Assembly: GCA_025800215.1 (NCBI GenBank)
Contig: JAOXSC010000040.1
Location: 1-58,326 of the forward strand
Direction of reading: 5' to 3'
Origin: Marinibacterium sp.
GTDB taxonomy: Bacteria > Pseudomonadota > Alphaproteobacteria > Rhodobacterales > Rhodobacteraceae
DNA length: 58,326 bases
Shown here: in pieces, positions 41,905-49,022 of the stretch
How positions within the stretch are numbered: position 1 is the stretch's first letter
Layout of the letters: the number at the start of each line of letters is the position of its first letter
Position numbers and translations under genes: made by a program
Notes under the pieces: model-generated
What the model saw: only the letters and a program-made list of their open reading frames with translations
What the model was told of the DNA's origin: nothing
The model's database searches: none

Positions 41905-42534
41905 ATGATTTTCTACGATTGTTCCACGGCGCCCAATCCGCGCCGGGCGCGGATGTTTCTGGCCGAAAAGGGGATCACCCCCGAGGTTCGCGAGGTGTCG
42001 ATCCTGAAAGGGGAGCAATTGTCGCCCGCGTTTCTGGCGGTGAACCCGATGGGCACGATCCCGGCGCTGGTCACCGATGATGGGGCGGTGATCACCGAGA
42101 ATGCGGGGATCGCGGCCTATCTTGAGGCGCTGCAGCCCGAACCGCCGCTGCTGGGGGTGACCCCGCTGGAAAAGGGTGAGGTGGCGCGGTGGAATGCGAT
42201 TGCCGAACAGCAGGGCGGGGCCCCCATTGCCGAGGCGTTCCGCAACAGTCATCCCGCGATGCAGGGCCGTGCGATACCGGGGCCGCGCAATCACGCGCAG
42301 ATCCCCGAGCTGGCCGAGCGTGGGCGCCAGCGGCTGGCGGATTTTCTTGATCTGCTCGAAGCGCGGCTGGAGGGGCGCACCTATCTGGCCACCGACAGCT
42401 TCAGCATGGCCGATATCACCTGTTTCGTGATGGTGGATTTTGCCCGCGTGATCCAGGCGCAGATCCCCCAAGGCAATACCGCCACCCTGGCCTGGTTCGA
42501 GCGGATCCGCGCGCGGCCCAGTGCGCAGGTCTAG
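41905..42534 (+). CDS. Glutathione S-transferase family protein
   Basis: A 209-residue GST-fold protein. The thioredoxin-like N-terminal domain (1-80) has the cis-proline in GTIPALVTDDG and ENAGIAAYLE; the helical C-terminal domain has the N-capping motif SMADITCFVM near 173. The start ATG at 41905 is favoured over the TTG six bases earlier because AGGAGAGG (41891-41898) fits it. It conjugates glutathione or acts as a peroxidase or isomerase; the substrate is not known. It interrupts the metK-trmB neighbourhood. Confidence 0.87.
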   Translation: MIFYDCSTAPNPRRARMFLAEKGITPEVREVSILKGEQLSPAFLAVNPMGTIPALVTDDGAVITENAGIAAYLEALQPEPPLLGVTPLEKGEVARWNAIAEQQGGAPIAEAFRNSHPAMQGRAIPGPRNHAQIPELAERGRQRLADFLDLLEARLEGRTYLATDSFSMADITCFVMVDFARVIQAQIPQGNTATLAWFERIRARPSAQV

Positions 42535-42589
42535 GATCAGAGCCTGAGCCGGGTTGACGGAGCGGCGGGGCTGCGGCAAGGGACGCGTC

Positions 42590-43309
42590 ATGGTACGTGA
42601 GACGCGACATTCCTCGGGCGCCCCCTGGCGCAATTTCTATGGCCGCTTCAAGGGCAAGAGCCTCAAGCCCAGTCAGCAGCGCTATCTGGATGAAGATCTG
42701 GCGGCGCTGTCGCCGGGTGCGGTGGACTGGGATGTCAATCCCGAGCGCCAGCCGCTGGATCTGGAGGCGCGGTTTGGCGACCGGCCGGTCTGGCTTGAGA
42801 TCGGGTTCGGCGGCGGCGAGCATCTGGTGCATCAGGCCGCGTCCAACCCGGATGTGGGGATCATCGGGGCGGAGCCCTATATCAACGGCGTGGCGATGCT
42901 GCTGGGCAAGATCCGGGCCGCCGGGGTCGACAATCTGGCGGTGCATCCGGGGGATGCGCGCGATCTCTTTGACGTGCTGCCGCCGGCGTCGATTGCGCGG
43001 GCGTTTCTGCTCTATCCCGATCCCTGGCCCAAGAAGCGTCACCATCGGCGGCGCTTTGTGACGCCTGAACATCTGGAGCCGCTGGCGCGGGTGATGGCGC
43101 CGGGGGCGATCCTGCGGGTGGCCACGGATATTCCCGATTATGTGCGCCAGACGCTGGAAGAGGTGCCGCGCGCCGGGTTCGACTGGCTGGCCGAGCGCCC
43201 GGATGACTGGCGCAGCCCCTGGGGGGACTGGATTTCGACCCGCTATGAGCAGAAGGCCCTGCGCGAAGGGCGGGTGCCGCATTACCTGACCTTTCGTCGT
43301 CAGGGCTGA
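42590..43309 (+). CDS. trmB: tRNA (guanine-N7-)-methyltransferase
   Basis: A 239-residue class I methyltransferase. The start at 42590 follows AAGGGA by seven bases; the TTG-started extension to 42554 is not conserved. WLEIGFGGGEHL at about 65-76 is the SAM motif, LLYPDPWPKKRHHRRRF near 143-159 is the TrmB signature, and the C-terminal TRYEQKAL is also typical. It methylates G46 of tRNAs to m7G. It is one of the conserved genes downstream of metK in Rhodobacterales. Confidence 0.94.
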   Translation: MVRETRHSSGAPWRNFYGRFKGKSLKPSQQRYLDEDLAALSPGAVDWDVNPERQPLDLEARFGDRPVWLEIGFGGGEHLVHQAASNPDVGIIGAEPYINGVAMLLGKIRAAGVDNLAVHPGDARDLFDVLPPASIARAFLLYPDPWPKKRHHRRRFVTPEHLEPLARVMAPGAILRVATDIPDYVRQTLEEVPRAGFDWLAERPDDWRSPWGDWISTRYEQKALREGRVPHYLTFRRQG

Positions 43310-43316
43310 GGGCGGC

Positions 43317-43574
43317 TCAGGCGCGCCGCTCTGACACGCGGTCGCGGCGCAGCATCTGCTGTTCGGTCCGGGTCAGCAGATCCAGGGCCGCATCCCGGCT
43401 CAGGCCGCGCTGGCGCGCGCGGGTCCAGATGCGCGCGCAGGATCGCGGCGACCAGGGCAGGGCGGCATTGGCCATCCACTGGCGCAGCTCGGATGGCAGC
43501 GCATCATAGGCGCGCATGGGATCCTGGGCGCGGCGGCGGCGGGGCAGCGTGGTTTCGCCAAGGTTTCGGGTCAT
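43317..43574 (-). CDS. Small basic DUF6525-like protein
   Basis: An 85-residue, arginine-rich protein. Segments PMRAYDALPSELRQWMANA and LPWSPRSCARIWTRA match a short family I recall as DUF6525, restricted largely to Rhodobacteraceae; function is unknown. Its high basic charge could indicate nucleic-acid binding (inference). It is convergent with trmB (eight-base gap) and divergent from aroA. A 14-base perfect palindrome lies 32 bases upstream of its start. Confidence 0.65.
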   Translation of the reverse strand: MTRNLGETTLPRRRRAQDPMRAYDALPSELRQWMANAALPWSPRSCARIWTRARQRGLSRDAALDLLTRTEQQMLRRDRVSERRA

Positions 43575-43605
43575 GGGGTATCCGGTGCTTGGTGTCTTGC
43601 GGCGT

Positions 43606-43619
43606 TACGTTATAACGTA
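43606..43619. promoter_or_regulatory. Perfect palindrome TACGTTATAACGTA, candidate operator
   Basis: A 14-base perfect palindrome in the divergent gap between the DUF6525-like gene (starts 43574) and aroA (starts 43729). Its GTTATAAC centre is like that of Zur-type operators (TATGTTATAACATA), but the resemblance is limited and no zinc gene is adjacent. It is AT-rich in a GC-rich region and may act as operator or as part of the -10 region of the DUF6525 promoter. Confidence 0.4.
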
Positions 43620-43728
43620 TCATCCCGGCGTCAAGGGGGGCTGGGGCATTGGCCTGCCCGCATTGCCGCTGGACCGTCTGCGGGCGATTGGCTACTAGCT
43701 GGGACGAATGACAGGAAAAGGTGCTGCC

Positions 43729-45069
43729 ATGTCCGGACACGGAACCCCGATGCCGATGACCTCATTGCCTGCGGGCCCGCTGAGCGGCGTGGCCGAGGTG
43801 CCGGGCGACAAGTCGATCTCGCACCGGTCGCTGATCCTGGGGGCGATGGCGGTGGGCGAAACCCGCATCACCGGCCTGCTTGAAGGCGAAGACGTGATCG
43901 ACACCGCCAAGGCCATGCGCGCCTTTGGCGCCGAGGTGATCCAGCACGGGCCCGGCGACTGGTCGGTGCATGGCGTTGGGGTCGGCGGCTTTGCCGAGCC
44001 CGATCAGGTGATCGACTGCGGCAATTCGGGCACCGGGGTGCGGCTGATCATGGGCGCGGCGGCGACCACGGGTATTGCCGTGACCTATACCGGCGACGCG
44101 AGCCTGAACAAACGGCCCATGGCGCGGGTGACCGATCCGCTGGCGCTGTTTGGCACGCAGGCGGTGGGGCGCTCGGGCGGGCGGCTGCCGATGACGCTGG
44201 TGGGCGCGGCGGATCCCGTACCGGTGCGCTATGAACTGCCGGTGCCGTCGGCCCAGGTGAAATCGGCGGTGCTGCTGGCCGGTCTCAATGCGCCGGGGCA
44301 GACCGTGGTCATCGAAGAAGAAGCCACCCGCGATCACACCGAGCGCATGCTGGCGGGGTTCGGGGCCGAAATCACCGTCGAAGAGGTGGATGGCAAGCGT
44401 GTCATCACCCTGACCGGTCAGCCCGAGCTGAGCCCGCAGGTGATCGCGGTGCCGCGTGATCCTTCCAGCGCTGCCTTTCCGGTCTGTGCGGCGCTGATCG
44501 TGCCAGGCTCGGACGTGCTGGTGCCGGGAATCGGGCTGAATCCCACGCGGGCGGGCCTGTTCACCACCTTGCGGGAAATGGGAGCTGATCTCACATATGA
44601 GAACGAGCGCATCGAAGGAGGCGAGCCTGTGGCCGACCTGCGCGCACGTTATTCGCCCGACATGAAAGGGGTCGATGTGCCGCCAGAGCGCGCGGCCAGC
44701 ATGATCGACGAATACCCGGTGCTGTCGGTGGTTGCGGCCAATGCCAGCGGGCGCACCCTGATGGCGGGCGTCAAGGAAATGCGGATCAAGGAAAGCGACC
44801 GGATCGACGCCATGGCCGTGGGCCTGCGTGCCAACGGTGTCACCGTGGACGAAGGCGAAGACTGGTGGGCGGTCGAGGGGCTGGGCGCGGGCAACGTGCC
44901 GGGCGGCGCGGCATGCCAGAGCCATCTGGATCACCGCATCGCCATGTCCTTTATGGTGCTGGGCATGGCGGCCAAGGCGCCGGTGCGGGTGGATGACGGC
45001 GCGCCGATCGCGACCTCGTTCCCGATCTTCGTGCCATTGATGACTGAACTTGGGGCCAAACTGGCATGA
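43729..45069 (+). CDS. aroA: 3-phosphoshikimate 1-carboxyvinyltransferase (EPSP synthase)
   Basis: A 446-residue EPSP synthase. The ATG at 43729 is chosen because AGGAAAAGG (43713-43721) precedes it and MSGHGTP is a usual roseobacter N-terminus; an ATG at 43708 would add seven residues. Signatures: [17 protein letters not shown] (phosphate-binding Lys), [15 protein letters not shown] (about 94-108), [10 protein letters not shown], and [19 protein letters not shown] near 350. It transfers enolpyruvyl from PEP to shikimate-3-phosphate. GNSGTGVR includes Gly at the position where Ala occurs in class II (glyphosate-tolerant) enzymes, so classification by eye is uncertain. It overlaps cmk by four bases. 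Confidence 0.94.
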   Translation: MSGHGTPMPMTSLPAGPLSGVAEVPGDKSISHRSLILGAMAVGETRITGLLEGEDVIDTAKAMRAFGAEVIQHGPGDWSVHGVGVGGFAEPDQVIDCGNSGTGVRLIMGAAATTGIAVTYTGDASLNKRPMARVTDPLALFGTQAVGRSGGRLPMTLVGAADPVPVRYELPVPSAQVKSAVLLAGLNAPGQTVVIEEEATRDHTERMLAGFGAEITVEEVDGKRVITLTGQPELSPQVIAVPRDPSSAAFPVCAALIVPGSDVLVPGIGLNPTRAGLFTTLREMGADLTYENERIEGGEPVADLRARYSPDMKGVDVPPERAASMIDEYPVLSVVAANASGRTLMAGVKEMRIKESDRIDAMAVGLRANGVTVDEGEDWWAVEGLGAGNVPGGAACQSHLDHRIAMSFMVLGMAAKAPVRVDDGAPIATSFPIFVPLMTELGAKLA

Positions 45070-45671
45070 GCTTTACCATTGCAATCGACGGGCCCGCTGC
45101 GGCGGGCAAAGGGACCCTGTCGCGCGGCATTGCCGAGCATTTCGGCCTGGCACATCTGGACACCGGCCTGCTGTACCGCGCCGTTGGCGCCCGGGTGCGG
45201 GACGGTGACGAAGCAGTGGCAGCCGCGCAAAGCCTGACGCAGGCGGATCTGGCGCGTGATGATCTGCGCAGCGCGGATGTGGCGCAGGCGGCCAGCGTCG
45301 TGGCCGCCATCCCCGAGGTGCGCGCCGCGCTGGTCGCGTTCCAGCGCAGCTTTGCCCGGCGTGACGGCGGTGCGGTGCTGGACGGGCGCGACATCGGAAC
45401 GGTGATCTGCCCGGATGCCGAGGTAAAGCTTTATGTCACCGCAAGTGCCGAGGTGCGCGCCACCCGCCGGTTCCACGAATTGCAGGCGGGCGGGTCGGAC
45501 ACGACCTATGACGCGGTGCTCGAAGACGTGAAGGCCCGCGATCACCGCGATGCCAACCGCGCCGAGGCGCCGATGAAACCGGCCGATGATGCGGTGATCC
45601 TGGACACCAGCGATCTCGACATCGGGACCGTGCTGGCCCAGGCCATCAAGATCGTCGGCAACCGGCGCTGA
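45066..45671 (+). CDS. cmk: Cytidylate kinase
   Basis: A 201-residue (d)CMP kinase. The P-loop is [17 protein letters not shown] at about 6-22, followed by [14 protein letters not shown] (nucleoside-monophosphate binding) near 33 and [22 protein letters not shown] near 105, all typical. It phosphorylates CMP and dCMP using ATP. The aroA-cmk-rpsA order is common in proteobacteria, although here two small genes lie between cmk and rpsA. Its start overlaps the aroA stop (ATGA). Confidence 0.94.
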   Translation: MSFTIAIDGPAAAGKGTLSRGIAEHFGLAHLDTGLLYRAVGARVRDGDEAVAAAQSLTQADLARDDLRSADVAQAASVVAAIPEVRAALVAFQRSFARRDGGAVLDGRDIGTVICPDAEVKLYVTASAEVRATRRFHELQAGGSDTTYDAVLEDVKARDHRDANRAEAPMKPADDAVILDTSDLDIGTVLAQAIKIVGNRR

Positions 45672-45685
45672 TCCCGGACATGCTG

Positions 45686-45707
45686 GGCGTGGCTGACCGG
45701 CCACGCC
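45686..45707 (+). terminator. Hairpin downstream of aroA-cmk
   Basis: GGCGTGGC-TGACCG-GCCACGCC, perfect 8-base arms, 15 bases after the cmk stop. It lacks a T run, so it is a weak or factor-assisted terminator candidate, or an RNA-stabilising 3' end. Confidence 0.5.
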
Positions 45708-45737
45708 AGGGGGCAATTGCACGGGCCCCACTGGACA

Positions 45738-45894
45738 GGGGCGGGTCGCGCCCCTAGATCCACATCACGACCGGGCCAGATCCCGGTTGATGGAGTGTTT
45801 ATGCAAGAGACTGTGCGCATCGGCTGAGCCCCTGTGTTTTGGGGGCCAATCTGATCCCAACGCCTGACCGCGCGTGGCCGGTCGGGGCGTTTTT
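45738..45894 (+). ncRNA. Candidate structured leader or small RNA with a strong intrinsic terminator
   Basis: This gene-free stretch before yjhX holds three stems in a row: GGGGCG-GGTCG-CGCCCC (45738-45754), CATCA-(CG)-ACCGGG paired with CCCGGTTGATG (45762-45793), and a terminator with arms AACGCC-GACCG / CGGTC-GGCGTT (45859-45891) ending in five T. In between is a possible nine-codon frame MQETVRIG (45801-45827). The terminator means transcripts starting upstream would end 26 bases before yjhX. It could be a free small RNA or a leader with peptide-controlled attenuation. I cannot name a known family for it. Confidence 0.45.
45859..45894 (+). terminator. Strong intrinsic terminator upstream of yjhX
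   Basis: Arms AACGCC and GGCGTT with the inner stem GACCG / CGGTC, an 8-base loop CGCGTGGC, and TTTTT directly after. It is the best rho-independent terminator in this part of the window besides that of rpsA and stands 26 bases before the yjhX start. Confidence 0.75.
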
Positions 45895-45919
45895 GCGATG
45901 CATGAACCCCGGATTTTAC

Positions 45920-46177
45920 ATGAATATCTCGAAAGGCGAGCAACGCGTGCTTCACGCGCTGGCTCAGGGTGGCGCGATTCATTTCGAACGCGGCGCCAAT
46001 GGCAAGGTGCAGGCGGTGTCCTGCTATACCCGCGACGGTCACATTCTGGTGGACTGTTCGCTGGCGGTCTTTGAGCGCCTGCGCAAACGCCGCTTTATCA
46101 GATCGCGCGGCGGGCGGCCCTATCAGGTGACACGTCCCGGCCTGATGGCCGTGCGTGCGCAGCTTGACAACCGCTAG
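45920..46177 (+). CDS. YjhX family protein (UPF0386)
   Basis: An 85-residue protein of the same length and plan as E. coli Yjh[20 protein letters not shown] at the start, [20 protein letters not shown] in the middle and [22 protein letters not shown] at the end; the closing VRAQLDNR is shared as I recall it. YjhX is annotated as a possible toxin of a toxin-antitoxin pair with YjhQ, but I see no antitoxin-like partner here. The ATG at 45920 gives the family length; earlier starts in the same frame extend into the terminator region. It is probably a conserved chromosomal helix-turn-helix-like protein of unknown function. Confidence 0.85.
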   Translation: MNISKGEQRVLHALAQGGAIHFERGANGKVQAVSCYTRDGHILVDCSLAVFERLRKRRFIRSRGGRPYQVTRPGLMAVRAQLDNR

Positions 46178-46308
46178 CTGCAGGATCGGGCGCATCGCTC
46201 CGGGCGATGGGGCGGTGCGCACACGCGATGCTCACCAAGGCGTGCGTCGCCTTGCGCATCGGCAGGGTGTAGCCTTTGGCGAACCGGCCGTTGCAAAAGG
46301 ATCCCGCC

Positions 46309-46839
46309 ATGTTTCGCCTTGCCCTTGTTTTCGCTCTGCTGATGGCGCCGCTGACGGTGGCGGCCCAGTCGCAGGACACGCCCGAACCGACCATGACCTA
46401 TGAACGGCTGGGCCGCATCATCTTTGCGCTTGATCCCGAAGCCCAGCCCGATGGGGTGGCATTCCGCATGCAGGTGCGCGATGTGCCCGTGCTGGTGGTG
46501 ACCGACACCGAAGCCGACCGCGTGCGCGCGATGGTCCATGTTCGCAGCGCGGCGGATCTGAGCGCGCAGGATCTGATGCGCATGATGCAGGCCAATTTCG
46601 ATTCGACCCTGGATGCGCGCTATGCGGTGGCCGGGGGGCAGCTCTGGGCGGTGTTCATCCACCCGCTCGGACCGCTGGAAAAGGATCAGTTCATCTCTGG
46701 CCTTGCGCAGGCGGTGAACACGGCCAGTTCCTATGGGACGCTCTATTCCAGCGGTGTCGGGCAGTATGGCGGCGGTGACAGCGAAGATCTGCAGCGCGAA
46801 TTGTTCGAAGAACTGCTGAAAAAAGGCGAAGAGATCTGA
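46309..46839 (+). CDS. Secreted YbjN-like protein of unknown function
   Basis: A 176-residue protein with a clear signal peptide (MFRLALVFALLMAPLTVAAQS; cleavage probably after AQ or AAQ). The start at 46309 follows AAAAGGA. The mature part has alternating strands and helices (AFRMQVRDVPVLVVTDTEADRV, MRMMQANFDSTLDARYAV, GQLWAVFIHPLGPLEKDQF) that resemble the type-III-chaperone-like/YbjN fold. The C-terminus is acidic and helical (EDLQRELFEELLKKGEEI). I do not recognise a precise family; a periplasmic role is inferred from the signal. It lies between yjhX and rpsA. Confidence 0.7.
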   Translation: MFRLALVFALLMAPLTVAAQSQDTPEPTMTYERLGRIIFALDPEAQPDGVAFRMQVRDVPVLVVTDTEADRVRAMVHVRSAADLSAQDLMRMMQANFDSTLDARYAVAGGQLWAVFIHPLGPLEKDQFISGLAQAVNTASSYGTLYSSGVGQYGGGDSEDLQRELFEELLKKGEEI

Positions 46840-46867
46840 CGCCCCGCCCCACACCGCGCCGGGGTGC

Positions 46868-46896
46868 TTGCATCGGGGCGGGCAAACCTGTATAGG
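46868..46896 (+). promoter_or_regulatory. Predicted sigma-70 promoter of rpsA
   Basis: TTGCAT (46868-46873), a 17-base spacer and TATAGG (46891-46896) give a good sigma-70 promoter. Transcription would begin near 46903, leaving a leader of about 180 bases before the rpsA ATG, which contains an attenuator-like hairpin. Confidence 0.65.
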
Positions 46897-46944
46897 ATCG
46901 CCCGTCGAACAAGGCGAAAACGCCGCAATCCAGAGAGATCGAGC

Positions 46945-46976
46945 AGGGTCGGGATCACCGGCCCTCTTTGTTTTGT
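46945..46976 (+). promoter_or_regulatory. Attenuator-like hairpin in the rpsA leader
   Basis: AGGGTCGG-GATCA-CCGGCCCT (46945-46965) is an 8-base stem with one G-U pair, followed directly by CTTTGTTTTG. This is an intrinsic-terminator-like structure about 45 bases into the predicted transcript and 115 bases before the ATG. Premature termination there, or binding of S1 to the leader, could give feedback control; this is an inference. Confidence 0.45.
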
Positions 46977-47081
46977 GTATCGTCCGACCAATCCACGATC
47001 CGCACCACGCGGGCATCAACCCAGACCGGCGGAGACAACCGCTCGGCCAGAAAAACGTTACAGTTAGGAAAAACGCGCCAC

Positions 47082-48758
47082 ATGGCAACGACATCGATGG
47101 AGGAATTCGAAGCCCTCCTGAACGAAAGCTTCGAAATGGACACGCCCGAAGAAGGGTCTGTTGTCAAAGGCAAGGTCATCGCAGTCGAAGCGGGCCAGGC
47201 CATCATCGACGTAGGCTACAAGATGGAAGGCCGTGTCGATCTCAAGGAATTCGCAAATCCCGGCGAAGCGCCCGACATCGCCGTTGGTGACGAAGTCGAA
47301 GTCTTCCTGCGTGCGGCCGAAAACGCCCGTGGCGAAGCCGTCATCAGTCGTGAAATGGCCCGCCGCGAAGAAGCATGGGACCGTCTCGAGCAAGCCTATG
47401 CCGACGACCAGCGCGTCGAAGGCGCGATCTTTGGTCGCGTCAAGGGTGGCTTCACCGTCGATCTGGGCGGTGCCGTGGCCTTCCTGCCCGGCAGCCAGGT
47501 TGACGTGCGCCCCGTGCGCGATGCCGGCCCGCTGATGGGTCTCAAGCAACCCTTCCAGATCCTGAAAATGGACCGCCGCCGTGGCAACATCGTCGTGTCG
47601 CGCCGTGCCATCCTGGAAGAAAGCCGCGCCGAGCAGCGCGCCGAAGTCATCGGCAACCTGCAAGAAGGCGTTGCCGTGGACGGTGTCGTCAAGAACATCA
47701 CCGAATACGGGGCCTTTGTGGACCTGGGCGGTGTCGACGGCCTGCTGCACGTCACCGACATGGCCTGGCGCCGTGTGAACCACCCGTCGGAAATCCTGTC
47801 GATCGGCGAGACCGTCAAGGTTCAGGTCATCAAGATCAACAAGGAAACCCACCGTATTTCGCTGGGCATGAAGCAGCTGCAGGAAGATCCGTGGGATCTG
47901 GTGGCCGTGGAATACCCGCTGGAATCGGTGCATACCGGCCGCGTCACCAACATCACCGACTATGGTGCATTTGTTGAGCTGGAGCCGGGCGTCGAAGGCC
48001 TGGTGCACGTCTCGGAAATGTCCTGGACGAAAAAGAACGTCCACCCCGGCAAGATCGTGTCGACCTCGCAGGAAGTCGAAGTCATGGTGCTGGAAATCGA
48101 CGGTGCCAAGCGTCGCGTGTCGCTGGGTCTCAAGCAGACCATCCGCAACCCGTGGGAGGTCTTTGCCGAAACCCATCCCGAAGGCACCCCGGTCGAGGGC
48201 GAGGTCAAGAACATCACCGAATTCGGTCTGTTCATCGGTCTCGAAGGCGAAATCGACGGCATGGTGCACCTGTCGGATCTCAGCTGGGACGAGCGCGGCG
48301 AAGACGCCATCCAGAACTATCGCAAAGGCGATGTGGTTCAGGCGGTCGTGTCCGAGGTTGACGTCGACAAGGAACGCATTTCGCTGTCGATCAAGGCGCT
48401 TGGCGGTGACAAGTTCGCCGAAGCAACCGGCGGTGTGAAGCGCGGTTCGATCATCACCGTCGAGGTGACCGCGATCGAAGATGGCGGCATCGAGGTCGAA
48501 TACGAAGGCATGAAGAGCTTCATCCGTCGTTCGGACCTGTCGCGCGACCGCGCCGAGCAACGCCCCGAGCGGTTCTCGACCGGCGACAAGGTGGACGTGC
48601 GTGTCACCAATATCGACAGCAAGACCCGCCGTCTGGGCCTGTCGATCAAGGCACGCGAAATCGCCGAAGAGCGTGAAGCCGTGGAACAGTTCGGTTCGTC
48701 CGATTCCGGCGCATCGCTGGGCGACATCCTGGGCGCCGCGCTCAAGGGCGACGAATGA
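47082..48758 (+). CDS. rpsA: 30S ribosomal protein S1
   Basis: A 558-residue protein of six S1/OB domains, the usual length in alphaproteobacteria. The ATG at 47082 (protein MATTSMEEFEALLNESF) follows AGGA by a somewhat long 12 bases; the open frame upstream is leader sequence. Repeating motifs such as ITEYGAFVDLGGVDGLLHVTDMAW, ITDYGAFVELEPGVEGLVHVSEM (each shown only as similar short blocks) mark domains 3 and 4. S1 binds mRNA on the 30S subunit and helps to initiate translation, and in other bacteria represses its own mRNA. Codon use is strongly biased to C-ending codons, as expected for a highly expressed gene. Confidence 0.96.
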   Translation: MATTSMEEFEALLNESFEMDTPEEGSVVKGKVIAVEAGQAIIDVGYKMEGRVDLKEFANPGEAPDIAVGDEVEVFLRAAENARGEAVISREMARREEAWDRLEQAYADDQRVEGAIFGRVKGGFTVDLGGAVAFLPGSQVDVRPVRDAGPLMGLKQPFQILKMDRRRGNIVVSRRAILEESRAEQRAEVIGNLQEGVAVDGVVKNITEYGAFVDLGGVDGLLHVTDMAWRRVNHPSEILSIGETVKVQVIKINKETHRISLGMKQLQEDPWDLVAVEYPLESVHTGRVTNITDYGAFVELEPGVEGLVHVSEMSWTKKNVHPGKIVSTSQEVEVMVLEIDGAKRRVSLGLKQTIRNPWEVFAETHPEGTPVEGEVKNITEFGLFIGLEGEIDGMVHLSDLSWDERGEDAIQNYRKGDVVQAVVSEVDVDKERISLSIKALGGDKFAEATGGVKRGSIITVEVTAIEDGGIEVEYEGMKSFIRRSDLSRDRAEQRPERFSTGDKVDVRVTNIDSKTRRLGLSIKAREIAEEREAVEQFGSSDSGASLGDILGAALKGDE

Positions 48759-48786
48759 TCGCTTTGATCTTCTGATGATACCAAAG

Positions 48787-48817
48787 CCCCCGGCGCTGCC
48801 GGGGGTTTTTCTTTTTT
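48787..48817 (+). terminator. Intrinsic terminator of rpsA
   Basis: CCCCCGGC-GCT-GCCGGGGG followed by TTTTTCTTTTTT, 28 bases after the rpsA stop: a textbook rho-independent terminator with 8-base GC arms and a long T tract. Confidence 0.9.
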
Positions 48818-48818
48818 A

Positions 48819-48933
48819 GGGGGCTCCGCCCCCGCCCTGCGGGCTCCCCCGAGGTATTTCGGGCCACAAAGAAGGGGCGGGTTCGTGCTTCTTTGTGGCG
48901 AAAAATACCTCGGAGCGCGAGGCAGAGCCTCGC
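48819..48933. repeat. Dispersed repeat copies 4 and 5 as an inverted pair
   Basis: Copy 4 (minus orientation): hairpin GGGGGC-TCC-GCCCCC at 48819-48833 and core 48846-48873. Copy 5 (plus orientation): core 48889-48913 and hairpin GCGAGGC-AGA-GCCTCGC at 48917-48933. The cores face each other, so CCGAGGTATTTCGGGCCACA can pair with the opposite core into a single stem of about 27 bases around GGGCGGGTTCGTG. This is the layout of a bacterial interspersed mosaic element between rpsA and tex. Confidence 0.7.
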
Positions 48934-49022
48934 ATGTCGGGCCGGGTGCAAGGCGCGCAACGGCTCTTGGCTTGGCGCGGCGGCAGCGATAGACCGGGGG
49001 CTCGCAACTCAGGGAGCCTTCG

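Noticed and set aside
45717-45760. Promoter TTGCAC/TAGATC before the structured RNA
   Set aside because: The spacing of about 32 bases does not fit a sigma-70 promoter.
45801-45827. Nine-codon frame MQETVRIG as a protein gene
   Set aside because: Too short to support as a gene on its own; kept only as part of the structured-RNA hypothesis.
45920-46177. Toxin-antitoxin module with YjhX as toxin
   Set aside because: No small antitoxin-like gene is adjacent; the upstream region contains only the terminator and structured RNA, and the protein looks like a conserved chromosomal family.
47064-48560. Minus-strand open frame of 498 codons opposite rpsA
   Set aside because: Codon bias of rpsA leaves the antisense frame open; the translation has no recognisable domain.
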